Source: Flexilinea sp.
GTDB taxonomy: Bacteria; Chloroflexota; Anaerolineae; Anaerolineales; Anaerolineaceae
NCBI GenBank assembly: GCA_026645735.1
Contig: JAPKMT010000014.1
Coordinates: forward strand, 1-62,337
Direction of reading: 5' to 3'
Length of the DNA: 62,337 nt
The first letter of the stretch is position 1. Every line of letters starts with the position of its first letter. The notes beneath the pieces were generated by a model. That model was not told where the DNA came from. It worked only from the letters and a program-made list of their open reading frames with translations, and made no database searches. Made by a program: the position numbers and the translations under genes. This document shows, in pieces, positions 35,031-44,641 of this stretch.

Positions 35031-37064
35031 TCATTTTGATTCCGGATTTCGCTCTTTGATGATTCCCAAGCGGTAAGCCTGCAGCAGGACTTTCAGTTCT
35101 TCCGTACGCGCTTTAATTTCAGTACCGGCATCGGTATCTGCAACCGTTAATCGGTCCACGGGAGTTTCAAAAATCATTTCCTGTGACAAAATATCGCTGT
35201 TCTTTTTGATAGCATTCATCGTACCTGAAAATGGTTCATGCGAAGCAATCCGCATGCCATGGGAATCATAGATCAGTGTATATCCTGCGATGCCCGTTTT
35301 CTTCTGATAAGCTTTGCAAAATCCACCGTCAATGACAATAATTTTGCCTCCGCCTTTGATGGGAGATTCTCCGCCTTTGACATTCACGGGAACATGTCCG
35401 TTAATAATATGGCCTGTTTCCCAGTTTAATTTAAACTCATCGAATAAGCTTTTACAGATTTCCAAGTTTTCTATCTGGCTGTAATAGGGGTTGTCTTTTT
35501 CGATCCAGGCAGCAGGATCATCAATAAAGAGTCTTTCAAAAGTTGTGATGCGGTCTCTGCCAAACAGCGGAGAGTTTTTGCCGCACCACAAGAACCAAAG
35601 GAAATCTTCACCATCCTGTTTTTCCTGTGTGTCTTCTTGCGCATAATAGCCCAGGCGCGCCATTTTATCGGCAAAATCAAAAAACGATTTACCCGCATAA
35701 GATTTTCCATGGGTGACAAACGACTGAAAAGTGCCGTCTTCGTTCATCGGCATGCATCCATGAAACAGCAGATTGTTATTGAACAGACGATATATCGATC
35801 CGGTTGCATACAGAAAGCGAATCTGCCGCTGTAGTTTATAACTGCTCTTGAATGATAGCACAAGCTGCTCCATCACTTGCTGTTCTTGGGGCGTTAACTG
35901 ATATGGATCTTCTGGATTTAGCTCTGGAAAATCTGAAACATCCAGTGGGTATCTGTGATCATCAATAGTGATAATACCTGATTTGAAATCAATCTTATCC
36001 AAGAGAAGGCGATCCGACATGTGATACTCCGGATGTCTGCGAATGATTTGTCCTTCCAGTTTTATTTGAATCAGACTGATTGCTTCATACATTTTCGACA
36101 TTAAGGCAGAATCCTGGGATTTCACACTGCCTGTCGTTTGTTTTAAGTTGAATCGCCTCGAAAATATGTAATTTTCCTGAGCAAAAATTGCCAGAGGCCG
36201 GAGGTTAATCCCATATGCGGTTTCAAGACAATCCATGTTTCCATATTTAATGGAATTATTTAATACGACCGAGATACATGCCATTGAACCGGATGCTGCT
36301 CCCATCCATAAGACATCATGATTCCCCCATTGAATGTCGACTGCGTGATGCTGTGACAGCATGTCTATGATAATGTCCGGGCGGGATCCTCTGTCAAATA
36401 AATCTCCCACAATGTGCAACCTGTCAACAATGAGCCGTTTTGCAACCGATGCCAGTGCAACGATAAATTCATCAGCGTTACCAATATCCACAATTGTGTC
36501 AATAATACATTCATAGTATTCTTCGCGTGCCGTTTTTTCAGCATTAATCAGCTCATCGATTACAAAATCAAAATCTGGTGGCAGCGATTTTCTGACCCTT
36601 GATCGGGAATATTTGGAAGAAATCAGGTGGCACAGATCAATGAGCCGATGGAGGGTAATTTTATACCATTCATCCATATCAGGCAGATCTGTTTCTTTAA
36701 TTTCTTTAAGTTTTTCTTCGGGATAATAAATTAATGTTGAAAATTGAGCCCGTTCACTCGATGTCAGAATATTGCTGAAGAGTTTGTCGACTTTTTGTCG
36801 GATTTCTCCGGAAGCATTATTGATAATGTGCGTGAATGCTTCATGTTCACCATGTAAATCACTGAGAAAATGTTCAGTCCCTTTTGGGAGCTGCATGATT
36901 GCCTGCAGATTGATGATTTCTGTCGACGCATCATGAATTGTTGGATAGTTTTCTGAAAGCAGGGAAAGATATTTAATGTCAAAATGGTCTTTTACTTCCA
37001 TGGCACGGCTGATTTCCTTTTGTGATTTGAATTGTGCTTGAAAAAAGACATCGTTCGCTTTCAT
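35031..37064 (-). CDS. fbp: Class III fructose-1,6-bisphosphatase
   Basis: A 677-residue cytoplasmic enzyme of gluconeogenesis, of the class III (Firmicutes-type) calcineurin-like phosphatase family. Signature segments are TEIINLQAIMQLPKGTEHFL, then SDLHGEHEAF (metal ligands), GDLFDRGSRPD and WGNHDVLWMG. Late motifs include INGHVPVNVKGGESPIKGG and IVIDGGFCKAYQKKTGIAGY. Length agrees with the family (about 640-670). The frame is open 14 codons further upstream, but the ATG at 37064 has an AGG at good spacing; MEVKDHFDIKYL at 37001 is an alternative start. It is divergent from uridine kinase. Confidence 0.93.
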   Translation of the reverse strand: MKANDVFFQAQFKSQKEISRAMEVKDHFDIKYLSLLSENYPTIHDASTEIINLQAIMQLPKGTEHFLSDLHGEHEAFTHIINNASGEIRQKVDKLFSNILTSSERAQFSTLIYYPEEKLKEIKETDLPDMDEWYKITLHRLIDLCHLISSKYSRSRVRKSLPPDFDFVIDELINAEKTAREEYYECIIDTIVDIGNADEFIVALASVAKRLIVDRLHIVGDLFDRGSRPDIIIDMLSQHHAVDIQWGNHDVLWMGAASGSMACISVVLNNSIKYGNMDCLETAYGINLRPLAIFAQENYIFSRRFNLKQTTGSVKSQDSALMSKMYEAISLIQIKLEGQIIRRHPEYHMSDRLLLDKIDFKSGIITIDDHRYPLDVSDFPELNPEDPYQLTPQEQQVMEQLVLSFKSSYKLQRQIRFLYATGSIYRLFNNNLLFHGCMPMNEDGTFQSFVTHGKSYAGKSFFDFADKMARLGYYAQEDTQEKQDGEDFLWFLWCGKNSPLFGRDRITTFERLFIDDPAAWIEKDNPYYSQIENLEICKSLFDEFKLNWETGHIINGHVPVNVKGGESPIKGGGKIIVIDGGFCKAYQKKTGIAGYTLIYDSHGMRIASHEPFSGTMNAIKKNSDILSQEMIFETPVDRLTVADTDAGTEIKARTEELKVLLQAYRLGIIKERNPESK

Positions 37065-37242
37065 GATACCTGCCGTTTGAATGCGAACTGTTTTCGAAAA
37101 GTTCATTTTTTTTCGGAAAATGTCTGATTTCTTTTGAATTGTAATTGATGATTCTTATTTCTCATCATGAATCAAACATCTAAACAATGGATGATACTCA
37201 CTATAAAAAAGTGCTGATTTTATTAAGGGGATGCAAGATAGG

Positions 37243-37248
37243 TATAAT
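37243..37248 (+). promoter_or_regulatory. -10 box immediately before uridine kinase
   Basis: TATAAT with only six bases between its end and the ATG at 37255. Transcription would be expected to begin at or within a base or two of the start codon, giving a leaderless message. The -35 region is not well conserved. Confidence 0.5.
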
Positions 37249-37254
37249 TAGGAC

Positions 37255-37887
37255 ATGATTGAAAATACGCCTCATGTCCCCATTACGATCGGAATTGCCG
37301 GAGGAACCGGATCAGGAAAAACTACTTTTTCACAGGAACTGGTCGCAAGGCTCAAAACTGACCGGATCGTTTATCTGTCCCATGATTCCTATTACAAAGA
37401 TCTGAGTCACTTGCCGCTTGAAGAACGTGTGAAACAGAATTTTGACCATCCTGATTCATTGGAAACCGAATTATTAGTCAGCCATATTCTCAGTCTGAAG
37501 GCTGGAAAAAGCGTTGACGTTCCGGTTTACAGTTTTGTGACACACAGCAGAACATCTGAAGTAATCCATACCATGCCGCAGCCGGTCATCCTGGTGGAAG
37601 GAATCCTGATTTTTGCTATTAAAGAACTGCGCGATATCATGGATGTGAAGATATTTGTGGATACGGATGCGGATATCCGTTTTATGCGCCGTTTGAAACG
37701 GGATATTGAAAATCGAGGCCGATCGATTGAATCAGTCTACAACCAGTATTTGCAGGAAGTGAGACCTATGCATGAAGCTTTTGTCGAGCCTTCTAAACGA
37801 TATGCGGATGTAATTGTCCCGAGAGGTGGTCGAAATTCGATTGCGCTGGACATGGTTGCAGCACGAATACGTTCCTATTTGAATTAA
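37255..37887 (+). CDS. udk: Uridine kinase
   Basis: A 210-residue cytoplasmic kinase that phosphorylates uridine and cytidine with ATP or GTP. Walker A is IAGGTGSGKTTF; LSHDSYYKD, NFDHPDSLETELL and VPVYSFVTHSRT are family signatures, followed by VILVEGILIF and the lid motif RFMRRLKRDIENRG. Length is normal. There is no convincing ribosome binding site; a TATAAT box just upstream suggests a leaderless transcript. It stands alone on the plus strand, convergent with the selenium-type xanthine dehydrogenase gene. Confidence 0.93.
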   Translation: MIENTPHVPITIGIAGGTGSGKTTFSQELVARLKTDRIVYLSHDSYYKDLSHLPLEERVKQNFDHPDSLETELLVSHILSLKAGKSVDVPVYSFVTHSRTSEVIHTMPQPVILVEGILIFAIKELRDIMDVKIFVDTDADIRFMRRLKRDIENRGRSIESVYNQYLQEVRPMHEAFVEPSKRYADVIVPRGGRNSIALDMVAARIRSYLN

Positions 37888-37956
37888 GGATTTATAGTTC
37901 AGAAATCAGTGGTTGATCACTGCAGTTTTGATGGTATCCCGGATTCAGCGCCTCTC

Positions 37957-40515
37957 TTATTTTTTATAAAATGTCATTTTCAACGGTAACGAAGTTCGCA
38001 TCTTGCCATCAAGACGAAAATAGGCGTGCGCGCAGGCAGGTGCGACTGGAATCAGACTCAATTCACCGATGCCTTTTGCCCCAAAAGTATAATGTGCTTC
38101 CATGTTTTGTGCTTTGACCAGCTTGACCTCAATCTCAGGGACATCCGTCGAACGCAATAATCCTAAGGTGCCGTATTTCACTTGTGGCCAGCCTCCTTTC
38201 ATTGGAAAATCTTCTGTAAGAGCCAATCCCAAACCCATCACTGTTCCGCCTTCGATCTGGCCTTCAATCGCTTGCAGGTTGACTGGCGTTCCGGCATCAT
38301 AGGCTGCTGTTACTTTCTGTACTTTCCCCAGATCATCCAAAACAACCACAACCGTCCCATAACTGTATGCAACGTGGCTTATCGGATTCGGTTTGGAAGA
38401 ACTAATCGGATCTGTAATGGGGGCGAACTCACCAAAAAATTCCTGTCCCTCTATATCTTGTAAGGTTTTCCCGTTTTCCAGTTCATTTTGCAGCAATTGT
38501 GCGGCGCGTTTGACAGACTCTCCGGTCAGAAGCGTTTGTCGGGAAGCTGTGCTGGTTCCGGCATCCGGTGTTCTTCCGGTATCGGCACGCTCATGAATGA
38601 TTAGTTCAGGATTAATTTTTGTGACCTGATAAACAATTTGCGTACACATTGTTCCGACACCCTGCCCCATGCAGGCAGCAGAAGTACGAATATGAACCTT
38701 GCCATCTTCGACCGATAAGATACAACGTCCTGCATCTTCTACACCGACCCCTAAACCACTGTTCTTGAATCCACAGGCAATACCGGCAAATGGATGCGAT
38801 TCATAAACATCTTTGACTGCAAGAATACTTTCCACGAGTGCTGTATTTGCGTCGGCAATTTGTCCATTGGGGAGCACTTCTCCGGGACGAATCGCATTTC
38901 GCAGACGCATTTCCCAGGGCGAAATCCCGATTTTTGCTGCCAACAGATTCAGGTTATTTTCAATTGCAAAACAACTCTGTGTGACACCGAATCCCCGGAA
39001 GGCCCCAGCGACTACATTATTGGTATACACGGCTGTCCCCGTAATATCCACATTCTGATAATGATAAGGACCGCCGGCATGTGTACATGCTCGCTGCAAA
39101 ACGGGTCCTCCCAGCGATGCATAGGCTCCGGTATCAGCAATTATCTCTGCTTTCAATGCAGTCAAATTACCATCTTTATCGCAGGCTGTGGTAAATTCCA
39201 GTTCCATGGCATGCCGTTTGACATGATAATTAATACTCTCCTGCCGCGAAAACTTGACTTTCACCGGTTTCTTGGTGAACCAGGCCATCAGCGCAGCATG
39301 ATGCTGTACGGACATGTCTTCTTTTCCGCCGAAACCGCCACCGACCAGTTTTGAGACACATCGAACTTTTACAGTTGGTATATTTAACATGCGGGAAATC
39401 TCATGCTGCTCATCATATACGGATTGTGACGCGGTAAATAATAACAACCCATCGTCTCCTTCCGGCATTGCTATGGCACATTCCGGTTCCATAAATGCAT
39501 GTTCACCGAAGGGAGTGAAATATGTTTGTGTCACAACAAACTCTGATTCTGCGATGACTTTCTCTGGATTACCCCTTTTCAAGTGTTCCTGGCTAAGGAT
39601 ATTTCCTTCTTCATGGATATGTGGCGCATCCGGTTTCATGGCTTCTCTGGGATCCGTTATCGGTTCCAGTTCTGTGTATTCTACTTCAATCAGTTGAAGG
39701 ATCTCATCCAGGCTTTCCTGGTGTTTTGCAGCAACGAGCGCAAGGGCATCTCCGATATAGCGCGTCGTCTTACCAACCGGTATCATCACATCCCAGTCTT
39801 GTTTGACATGCCCGCAAACATTGTTGGGGACATCCGCTGCCGTTAAAATTTTGACACAATCCGGATGCGCTTGCGCCTTGGAAATATCAATCGCACGGAT
39901 GATAGCTCGCGGGTACCTGGTTCGCAAGGCTTTCGCATAGACCATATCAGGCAGAATGATGTCATCCACAAATTCACCCGTTCCAAGTATTTTTTCAGCA
40001 GCATCGATTCTTTGAAATCGATTACTGATTGATCCATCCGTATCTTTTTGCGGAATTGACAGGTTCTCGCGGAAAAATTTTGCCGCATTCAGAATCGCTT
40101 CCTCAATTTTCACGTAACCGGTACAACGGCAAATGTTTCCTTTAATAGCTGCTTTGATCTCTTCATGGGATGGTTCTAGATTCGTATCCAACAGACTTTT
40201 TGCCGCGATGATCATTCCAGGCGTACAATACCCGCATTGGACGGCGCCTGCTTCAGCGAAACAGTGTGTATAGATTTCTTTTTCCCTTTCAGAAAGTCCA
40301 TCGACAGTCAGAACTGATTTCCCCTCCAAAGAGGAGAGCTTAACCAGGCACGATTTCGTTTTTTTTCCATCGATTAATACAGTACAAGCACCACAGGCAC
40401 CCTCACTGCAACCGTCCTTTACAGAGGTCAGTCTCAGATCATCCCGCAAGAATGGAAGTAATTTTTTCTGAGAATCTGTTTCAACTTTTTTACCATTAAC
40501 ATAGAAAGTGACCAT
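37957..40515 (-). CDS. Fused xanthine dehydrogenase (selenium-dependent type)
   Basis: An 852-residue molybdenum hydroxylase. Residues 1-155 are the two-[2Fe-2S] ferredoxin part: DGCSEGACGACTVLIDG, CGYCTPGMIIAAKSLL and GNICRCTGY. The remainder is the molybdopterin subunit with LVGGGFGGKED, AYASLGGPVLQRA and GAFRGFGVTQ, and the catalytic Glu in AKGIGELSLIP near the end. Fusion of the small and large subunits in one chain is the architecture of the annotated selenium-dependent xanthine dehydrogenases of anaerobes (labile selenium, not selenocysteine). No in-frame TGA is required. The ATG at 40515 follows GGAG; a TTG seven codons earlier was rejected. No FAD subunit is adjacent. Confidence 0.82.
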   Translation of the reverse strand: MVTFYVNGKKVETDSQKKLLPFLRDDLRLTSVKDGCSEGACGACTVLIDGKKTKSCLVKLSSLEGKSVLTVDGLSEREKEIYTHCFAEAGAVQCGYCTPGMIIAAKSLLDTNLEPSHEEIKAAIKGNICRCTGYVKIEEAILNAAKFFRENLSIPQKDTDGSISNRFQRIDAAEKILGTGEFVDDIILPDMVYAKALRTRYPRAIIRAIDISKAQAHPDCVKILTAADVPNNVCGHVKQDWDVMIPVGKTTRYIGDALALVAAKHQESLDEILQLIEVEYTELEPITDPREAMKPDAPHIHEEGNILSQEHLKRGNPEKVIAESEFVVTQTYFTPFGEHAFMEPECAIAMPEGDDGLLLFTASQSVYDEQHEISRMLNIPTVKVRCVSKLVGGGFGGKEDMSVQHHAALMAWFTKKPVKVKFSRQESINYHVKRHAMELEFTTACDKDGNLTALKAEIIADTGAYASLGGPVLQRACTHAGGPYHYQNVDITGTAVYTNNVVAGAFRGFGVTQSCFAIENNLNLLAAKIGISPWEMRLRNAIRPGEVLPNGQIADANTALVESILAVKDVYESHPFAGIACGFKNSGLGVGVEDAGRCILSVEDGKVHIRTSAACMGQGVGTMCTQIVYQVTKINPELIIHERADTGRTPDAGTSTASRQTLLTGESVKRAAQLLQNELENGKTLQDIEGQEFFGEFAPITDPISSSKPNPISHVAYSYGTVVVVLDDLGKVQKVTAAYDAGTPVNLQAIEGQIEGGTVMGLGLALTEDFPMKGGWPQVKYGTLGLLRSTDVPEIEVKLVKAQNMEAHYTFGAKGIGELSLIPVAPACAHAYFRLDGKMRTSLPLKMTFYKK

Positions 40516-40758
40516 GATTTTACGCTCCACGAACAACTAAAAATAATAATTCTTTTATCAAAGGATGTCATTTCTATATCGGCATCCAAGGGAAAAGAAA
40601 TATTCCCAGGTTTTTTTTATAGTTCAATCATATTGAAAATAATTCGAGCTGTCAACGCGCCGTAATAGTGCAAAAGTATATGAATTTTCGAATTTTTATA
40701 GAAAACAGACCTCATTTTTGCGTGATATCTCGTATGTCATATAAAAAAATAATGATGT

Positions 40759-40796
40759 TTGTCAGACAATTAAAGGAAAAATTCCATGTCAGACAA
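40759..40796. promoter_or_regulatory. Paired FadR/GntR-type operator candidates
   Basis: TTGTCAGACAA (40759-40769) is a perfect 5-1-5 palindrome; TGTCAGACAA recurs at 40787-40796, 27 bases downstream, and TTTGACAAA follows at 40798. The pattern fits the GT(N)AC-type operators of the GntR/FadR family. The position between divergent hydroxylase units suggests shared control, though no GntR gene lies in the window. Confidence 0.5.
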
Positions 40797-40963
40797 GTTT
40801 GACAAATAAAATTGTGTGTAGAATAATCGAAATGAAGATTCGTATCATCGTTCATTGCCGCTTCGCCTGGATGGCAGAATCGTAAGTGGATCACAGGAAA
40901 AAGTCTGTCAGAAATATGTTGATAGAATACAACAGCTCTGTGGTATCTCAAATATTAATCAAC

Positions 40964-41037
40964 CAGCATCTCGAAATTTGAGGCTGATTATTGATAGATC
41001 TTTTTTATGAAAGCCCGTCTAATATTTCGAATGGCTG
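40964..41037. mobile_element. MITE-like element, short form
   Basis: A 74-bp unit with ends CAGCATCTCGAAATTT (40964-40979) and ATATTTCGAATGGCTG (41022-41037). The central palindrome of the long form is absent. The 9-bp flanks (TTAATCAAC and TGAATTTAT) do not match, so insertion is inferred from the inverted ends only. Confidence 0.6.
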
Positions 41038-41158
41038 TGAATTTATCAGTTTGTCAAAGAATCAGGAAAAAAGTATACTTTAGCAACCAGAGTAAAAACG
41101 ATCACTGAAAAAATCAAAAATTTTCAGATCGACGTCTTCAAAAAATAGGAGTGCATCT

Positions 41159-43273
41159 ATGCAATCTATCAGTAAATCCATTCCAAAAAGGGATCATTTT
41201 CCAAAAATCAGCGGACGGGCAAAATATGTGGACGACCTTCAAATTGAAGGATTACTGCATGGAAAAATTCTCCGATCTTCGGTTGCATGTGCTGAAATCA
41301 ATGAAATCCTGATTCCTGATCTCCCGAACGGATATTTTGTCATTGATAAAAATGATGTACCGGGAGTCAATAGCGTTCATGTTGTTGATGATGATACGCC
41401 GGTTTTTTCAGATGGCACCGTTAATTATGTAGGAGAAGCCATTCTTATGGTTGCCGGCAGGGACCTGAAGGTTGTAAACCAGATTTTGAAGCAAATTAAA
41501 GTGATCTATCATGAAAAACAGCCTGTCCTGGATATGATGAAATCCGATACCATCTTTTACCAATATGGATATACCAAAGGGGATTGGGAATCTGCTTTTC
41601 GGGACGCGGACAAGATTATCGAAGAGGACTTTCAAACCGGTTATCAGGAACATGTTTATATGGAAGTTCAGGGTATGATCGGTTCTTATGAAAATGGGAA
41701 GGCCATAATTCGCGGCACAATGCAATGTCCGTATTACGTACACACAGCAGTAAAACGGGCGATGGGTTTCGAATCGGATAAAGTTCAGGTTATTCAGGAG
41801 GAGATGGGCGGAGCATTTGGCGGCAAGGAAGATTATCCATCCATTTTGGGATGCCAGGTCGCTGTTGCTGCATACAAAACCGGAAAACCGGTCAAAGTAA
41901 TCTTGGATCGGAATGAAGATATTACGTGTTCTCCCAAACGTCATCCTGCGAAAATGCATTATCGTGCAGCGATCAAGAACGGTGAAGTCACCGGAATTGA
42001 TGCTGATGTTGTTTATGACTGTGGTGCTTTTACCACCTTGTCTCCGGTTGTGCTGCAACGCGGTTTAATTTGTGCGACTGGGGTCTATGATTTTAAAAAT
42101 TTGCGCGTCAGAGGAAAGGCAGTAAAGACGAATACCGTTCCGAACGGTGCTTTCCGTGGTTTTGGCGGACCGCAAACTTTCTTTTCGATTGAAATGTTCA
42201 TGGATCACCTGGCTAAAGAAATTGGTCTGGATTCTGTGAGACTCAAAGAACGTATGGTGGTCAAACAGGGAGATGACTCAGCAACCAGTGGAAAATATCA
42301 TTTTCATGTGCCATTCCCTGCAATGATTGAAAAACTTGATCAAATATCCGGTTTTCGTAAAAAAAGGGAAACATTTCGACATCAGACTGGCAGATATCGC
42401 TCAGGTATCGGAATCTCGCTCGTGTACCATGGTTGTGGTTTTACAGGCAGCGGAGAGCGGGATCTGATCAAAGGCGTTGTAAAAGTAGTCAAAAACACGG
42501 ATGATACGGTTGAACTTTTAACAGCCGGAACCGATATGGGACAGGGATTGAAGACTGTTTTTGCAAAAATTGCATCCGATACGCTTGGGATTCCACTGGA
42601 ACAGGTCATTGTTCAAAATCCGGATACCGACCGTGTTCCAAATTCTGGTCCGACGGCTGCCAGCCGATCATTGATGGTTGTTGGTAAATTGCTTCAACGG
42701 GCTGCTGAAAAGTTGAAACAGGACTGGAAACCAGGGGAATATCAGGAAGTTGTTGAAAAATATGTTCATCCAGATTTTATGATACCGTGGGATCTCAGTA
42801 AGTTCCAGGGTGATCCATATCCGGATTATTCATGGAGCGCCAATGCAGTAGAAGTTAAAGTGGATACGCTGACGGCAACGACCGAGATTGTTGGAGCCTG
42901 GGGTGTGTATGATGTAGGAACTCCAATCGACATGGCAATTATTATAGGACAGATGCAGGGTGGATTCCTGCAGGGAATTGGCTACGGATCGATGGAATTG
43001 CTGGGTGTGAACGAGAAAGGTGTGATCCGCAATAACAGCTTCAGCGATTACATCATTCCAACCTCGATGGATGTTCCGAATTTGGTAACCGAAGTAGTGG
43101 AAAATACTTATGACAATGGTCCTTTTGGTGGCAAAGGTGCGGGAGAGCTTCCGGCAGTAGGCGGGGCACCGGCTTTTGTGGAAGCGATGGAAAATGCCCT
43201 GGGTGTAAATTTGCATCATACTCCTTTCTCACAGGAAGACGCCATGAAAGTTTTGGAGGCATTAAAAAAATGA
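41159..43273 (+). CDS. Xanthine dehydrogenase-type molybdenum-binding subunit
   Basis: A 704-residue molybdopterin-binding subunit. Conserved segments are PKISGRAKYVDDL at the N-terminus, EEMGGAFGGKEDYPS, DCGAFTTLSPVVLQRG, PNGAFRGFGGPQTFF, TAGTDMGQGLKTVF, and the catalytic-Glu region FGGKGAGELPAVGG. It forms a heterotrimer with the two subunits encoded next; the three genes overlap by four and seven bases. It is divergent from the fused enzyme at 37957-40515. Xanthine or another purine or N-heterocycle is the likely substrate, but aldehyde- or nicotinate-type activity cannot be excluded from sequence alone. Confidence 0.85.
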   Translation: MQSISKSIPKRDHFPKISGRAKYVDDLQIEGLLHGKILRSSVACAEINEILIPDLPNGYFVIDKNDVPGVNSVHVVDDDTPVFSDGTVNYVGEAILMVAGRDLKVVNQILKQIKVIYHEKQPVLDMMKSDTIFYQYGYTKGDWESAFRDADKIIEEDFQTGYQEHVYMEVQGMIGSYENGKAIIRGTMQCPYYVHTAVKRAMGFESDKVQVIQEEMGGAFGGKEDYPSILGCQVAVAAYKTGKPVKVILDRNEDITCSPKRHPAKMHYRAAIKNGEVTGIDADVVYDCGAFTTLSPVVLQRGLICATGVYDFKNLRVRGKAVKTNTVPNGAFRGFGGPQTFFSIEMFMDHLAKEIGLDSVRLKERMVVKQGDDSATSGKYHFHVPFPAMIEKLDQISGFRKKRETFRHQTGRYRSGIGISLVYHGCGFTGSGERDLIKGVVKVVKNTDDTVELLTAGTDMGQGLKTVFAKIASDTLGIPLEQVIVQNPDTDRVPNSGPTAASRSLMVVGKLLQRAAEKLKQDWKPGEYQEVVEKYVHPDFMIPWDLSKFQGDPYPDYSWSANAVEVKVDTLTATTEIVGAWGVYDVGTPIDMAIIIGQMQGGFLQGIGYGSMELLGVNEKGVIRNNSFSDYIIPTSMDVPNLVTEVVENTYDNGPFGGKGAGELPAVGGAPAFVEAMENALGVNLHHTPFSQEDAMKVLEALKK

Positions 43274-43746
43274 ATGATTTGATTCACTTTACTTTAAACG
43301 GGGAAAAAGTTACTTCGGATCGGAGCGCGAATGAACGGCTGCTGGATGTACTACGCGAGGATTTCAAGTTAACCGGCGTTAAATGCGGATGCAAAGAAGG
43401 AGAATGTGGTGCTTGTTCTGTACTTCTGGATGGAGTTCTGGCGAATTCCTGTATGGTTGCAATGGGTAGTATTGAGGGCAGTGAAGTCGTGACCATTGAA
43501 GGTTACAGCGAAACGAAACGATTTCAGGCGCTTTCGGATGCCTATGCCCAAACAAGCGCTGTGCAATGCGGATTCTGTATTCCGGGTATGGTACTGGCTT
43601 GTGAAGCGTTGTTAGCAAAAAACCCAAATCCGACCGATGCTGAAATCCGGAAAGGAATTTCCGGTAACCTGTGTCGTTGTACAGGATATAATGCGATTGT
43701 AGAGGCAGTAAAAATTGCAGCCAGAGAGGGGAAAGGATTATGGTAG
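43270..43746 (+). CDS. Xanthine dehydrogenase-type [2Fe-2S] subunit
   Basis: A 158-residue electron-transfer subunit. Two [2Fe-2S] clusters are bound by CGCKEGECGACSVLLDG with a following Cys (residues about 40-62), and by QCGFCIPGMV and GNLCRCTGY (about 100-140). Length and motif order match the small subunit of three-component molybdenum hydroxylases. The start overlaps the preceding stop by four bases and the stop overlaps the FAD subunit by seven, so translation is coupled. Confidence 0.92.
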   Translation: MNDLIHFTLNGEKVTSDRSANERLLDVLREDFKLTGVKCGCKEGECGACSVLLDGVLANSCMVAMGSIEGSEVVTIEGYSETKRFQALSDAYAQTSAVQCGFCIPGMVLACEALLAKNPNPTDAEIRKGISGNLCRCTGYNAIVEAVKIAAREGKGLW

Positions 43747-44567
43747 CTTTTTCCAACGGTTATTTGGTTGATAATTTGACAGAAGCACTGAAAATTCGAT
43801 CAGAATTTGAAGTAACTCCGTATGCCGGTGGAACCGACTTAATGGTGGAAGCGAAAGATGATGCTGTTTATCTTTTCTTAAATAAGATTCCTGAACTGCG
43901 AAGAATCTATTCGGATGATGAGTATATCCGGATCGGTGCTGCTTGTACTTACACGGAGATCTTTGAAAATACTTTAACGCCGCAAATTTTGAAAGATTCC
44001 ATCGATTATCTGGCAGCTCCGGCAATTCGCAATATGGGTACTGCCGGCGGTAATATTTGCAATGCGTCTCCGAAGGCTGATACTGCGCTGATTTTTTACG
44101 TTGCGGATGCGAAACTGCGTATTTGCAGCGCATCCGGGGAACGTATTCTGCCAATCGAAGATTTTTATGTTGGACGCGGTAAAACCGTATTGCAACGGGA
44201 TGAACTGCTGGTCGAAATTCTGGTCCCCAAATTTGGTCTGGAACATTATTACTACAAAAAAGTAGGTGCACGGCAGGCATTGGCAATTTCCCGTGTCGCG
44301 TTTGCAGGATTATTCTCCACGGAGAATGGCATCATTACCCGTTTTGCCATGGCTTTTGGATCTGTTGCGGATACAATTCTTCGATTCCGTGATTTGGAAG
44401 CGCTGTTTGTCGGAAAAACAATGACAGAAGCAAAATCACTGAGAGATGATTTGATCGCGAAATATGATCAGGCGATTGTTCCGATTCGCGGAAGAGTTTC
44501 AGCGGATTACCGGAAAAGTGTCTGTATGAATCTGTTGGAAGATTTCTTGAATCAGAATGGAATCTAA
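43740..44567 (+). CDS. Xanthine dehydrogenase-type FAD-binding subunit
   Basis: A 275-residue flavoprotein subunit. The FAD motifs PYAGGTDLMV (near residue 28) and IRNMGTAGGNICNASPKADT (near residue 97) are characteristic. It passes electrons from the iron-sulfur subunit to NAD or another acceptor. The C-terminal domain closes with a SADYRKSVCMNLLEDF helix typical of the CO-dehydrogenase flavoprotein C-terminal domain. It is the last gene of the operon; a strong terminator follows 19 bases after the stop codon. Confidence 0.9.
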   Translation: MVAFSNGYLVDNLTEALKIRSEFEVTPYAGGTDLMVEAKDDAVYLFLNKIPELRRIYSDDEYIRIGAACTYTEIFENTLTPQILKDSIDYLAAPAIRNMGTAGGNICNASPKADTALIFYVADAKLRICSASGERILPIEDFYVGRGKTVLQRDELLVEILVPKFGLEHYYYKKVGARQALAISRVAFAGLFSTENGIITRFAMAFGSVADTILRFRDLEALFVGKTMTEAKSLRDDLIAKYDQAIVPIRGRVSADYRKSVCMNLLEDFLNQNGI

Positions 44568-44586
44568 ATATCCGATTTAGAATTTG

Positions 44587-44622
44587 AAAGACATCTGCGT
44601 AAAATCATGCGCAGATGTCTTT
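44587..44622. terminator. Rho-independent terminator between convergent genes
   Basis: AAAGACATCTGCG (44587-44599) and CGCAGATGTCTTT (44610-44622) form a perfect 13-pair stem around a ten-base loop. The A- and T-ends allow it to act in both directions, between the hydroxylase operon and the AlkD-like gene. Confidence 0.88.
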
Positions 44623-44641
44623 CTTTATATACTTTTTAAAA

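Larger units (their letters stand above)
40516..41158. other. 643-base divergent intergenic region between two molybdenum hydroxylase units
   Basis: The region contains two palindromic GntR/FadR-type operator candidates (40759-40796), a short-form mobile element (40964-41037), and an AT-rich promoter region on each side. An AATTTTCGAATTTTT palindrome-like sequence occurs near 40684. No gene was found. Confidence 0.5.

Noticed and set aside
37957..40515. Selenocysteine codon in the selenium-type xanthine dehydrogenase
   Set aside because: The frame is complete without internal TGA; selenium in this enzyme class is a labile cofactor, not selenocysteine.
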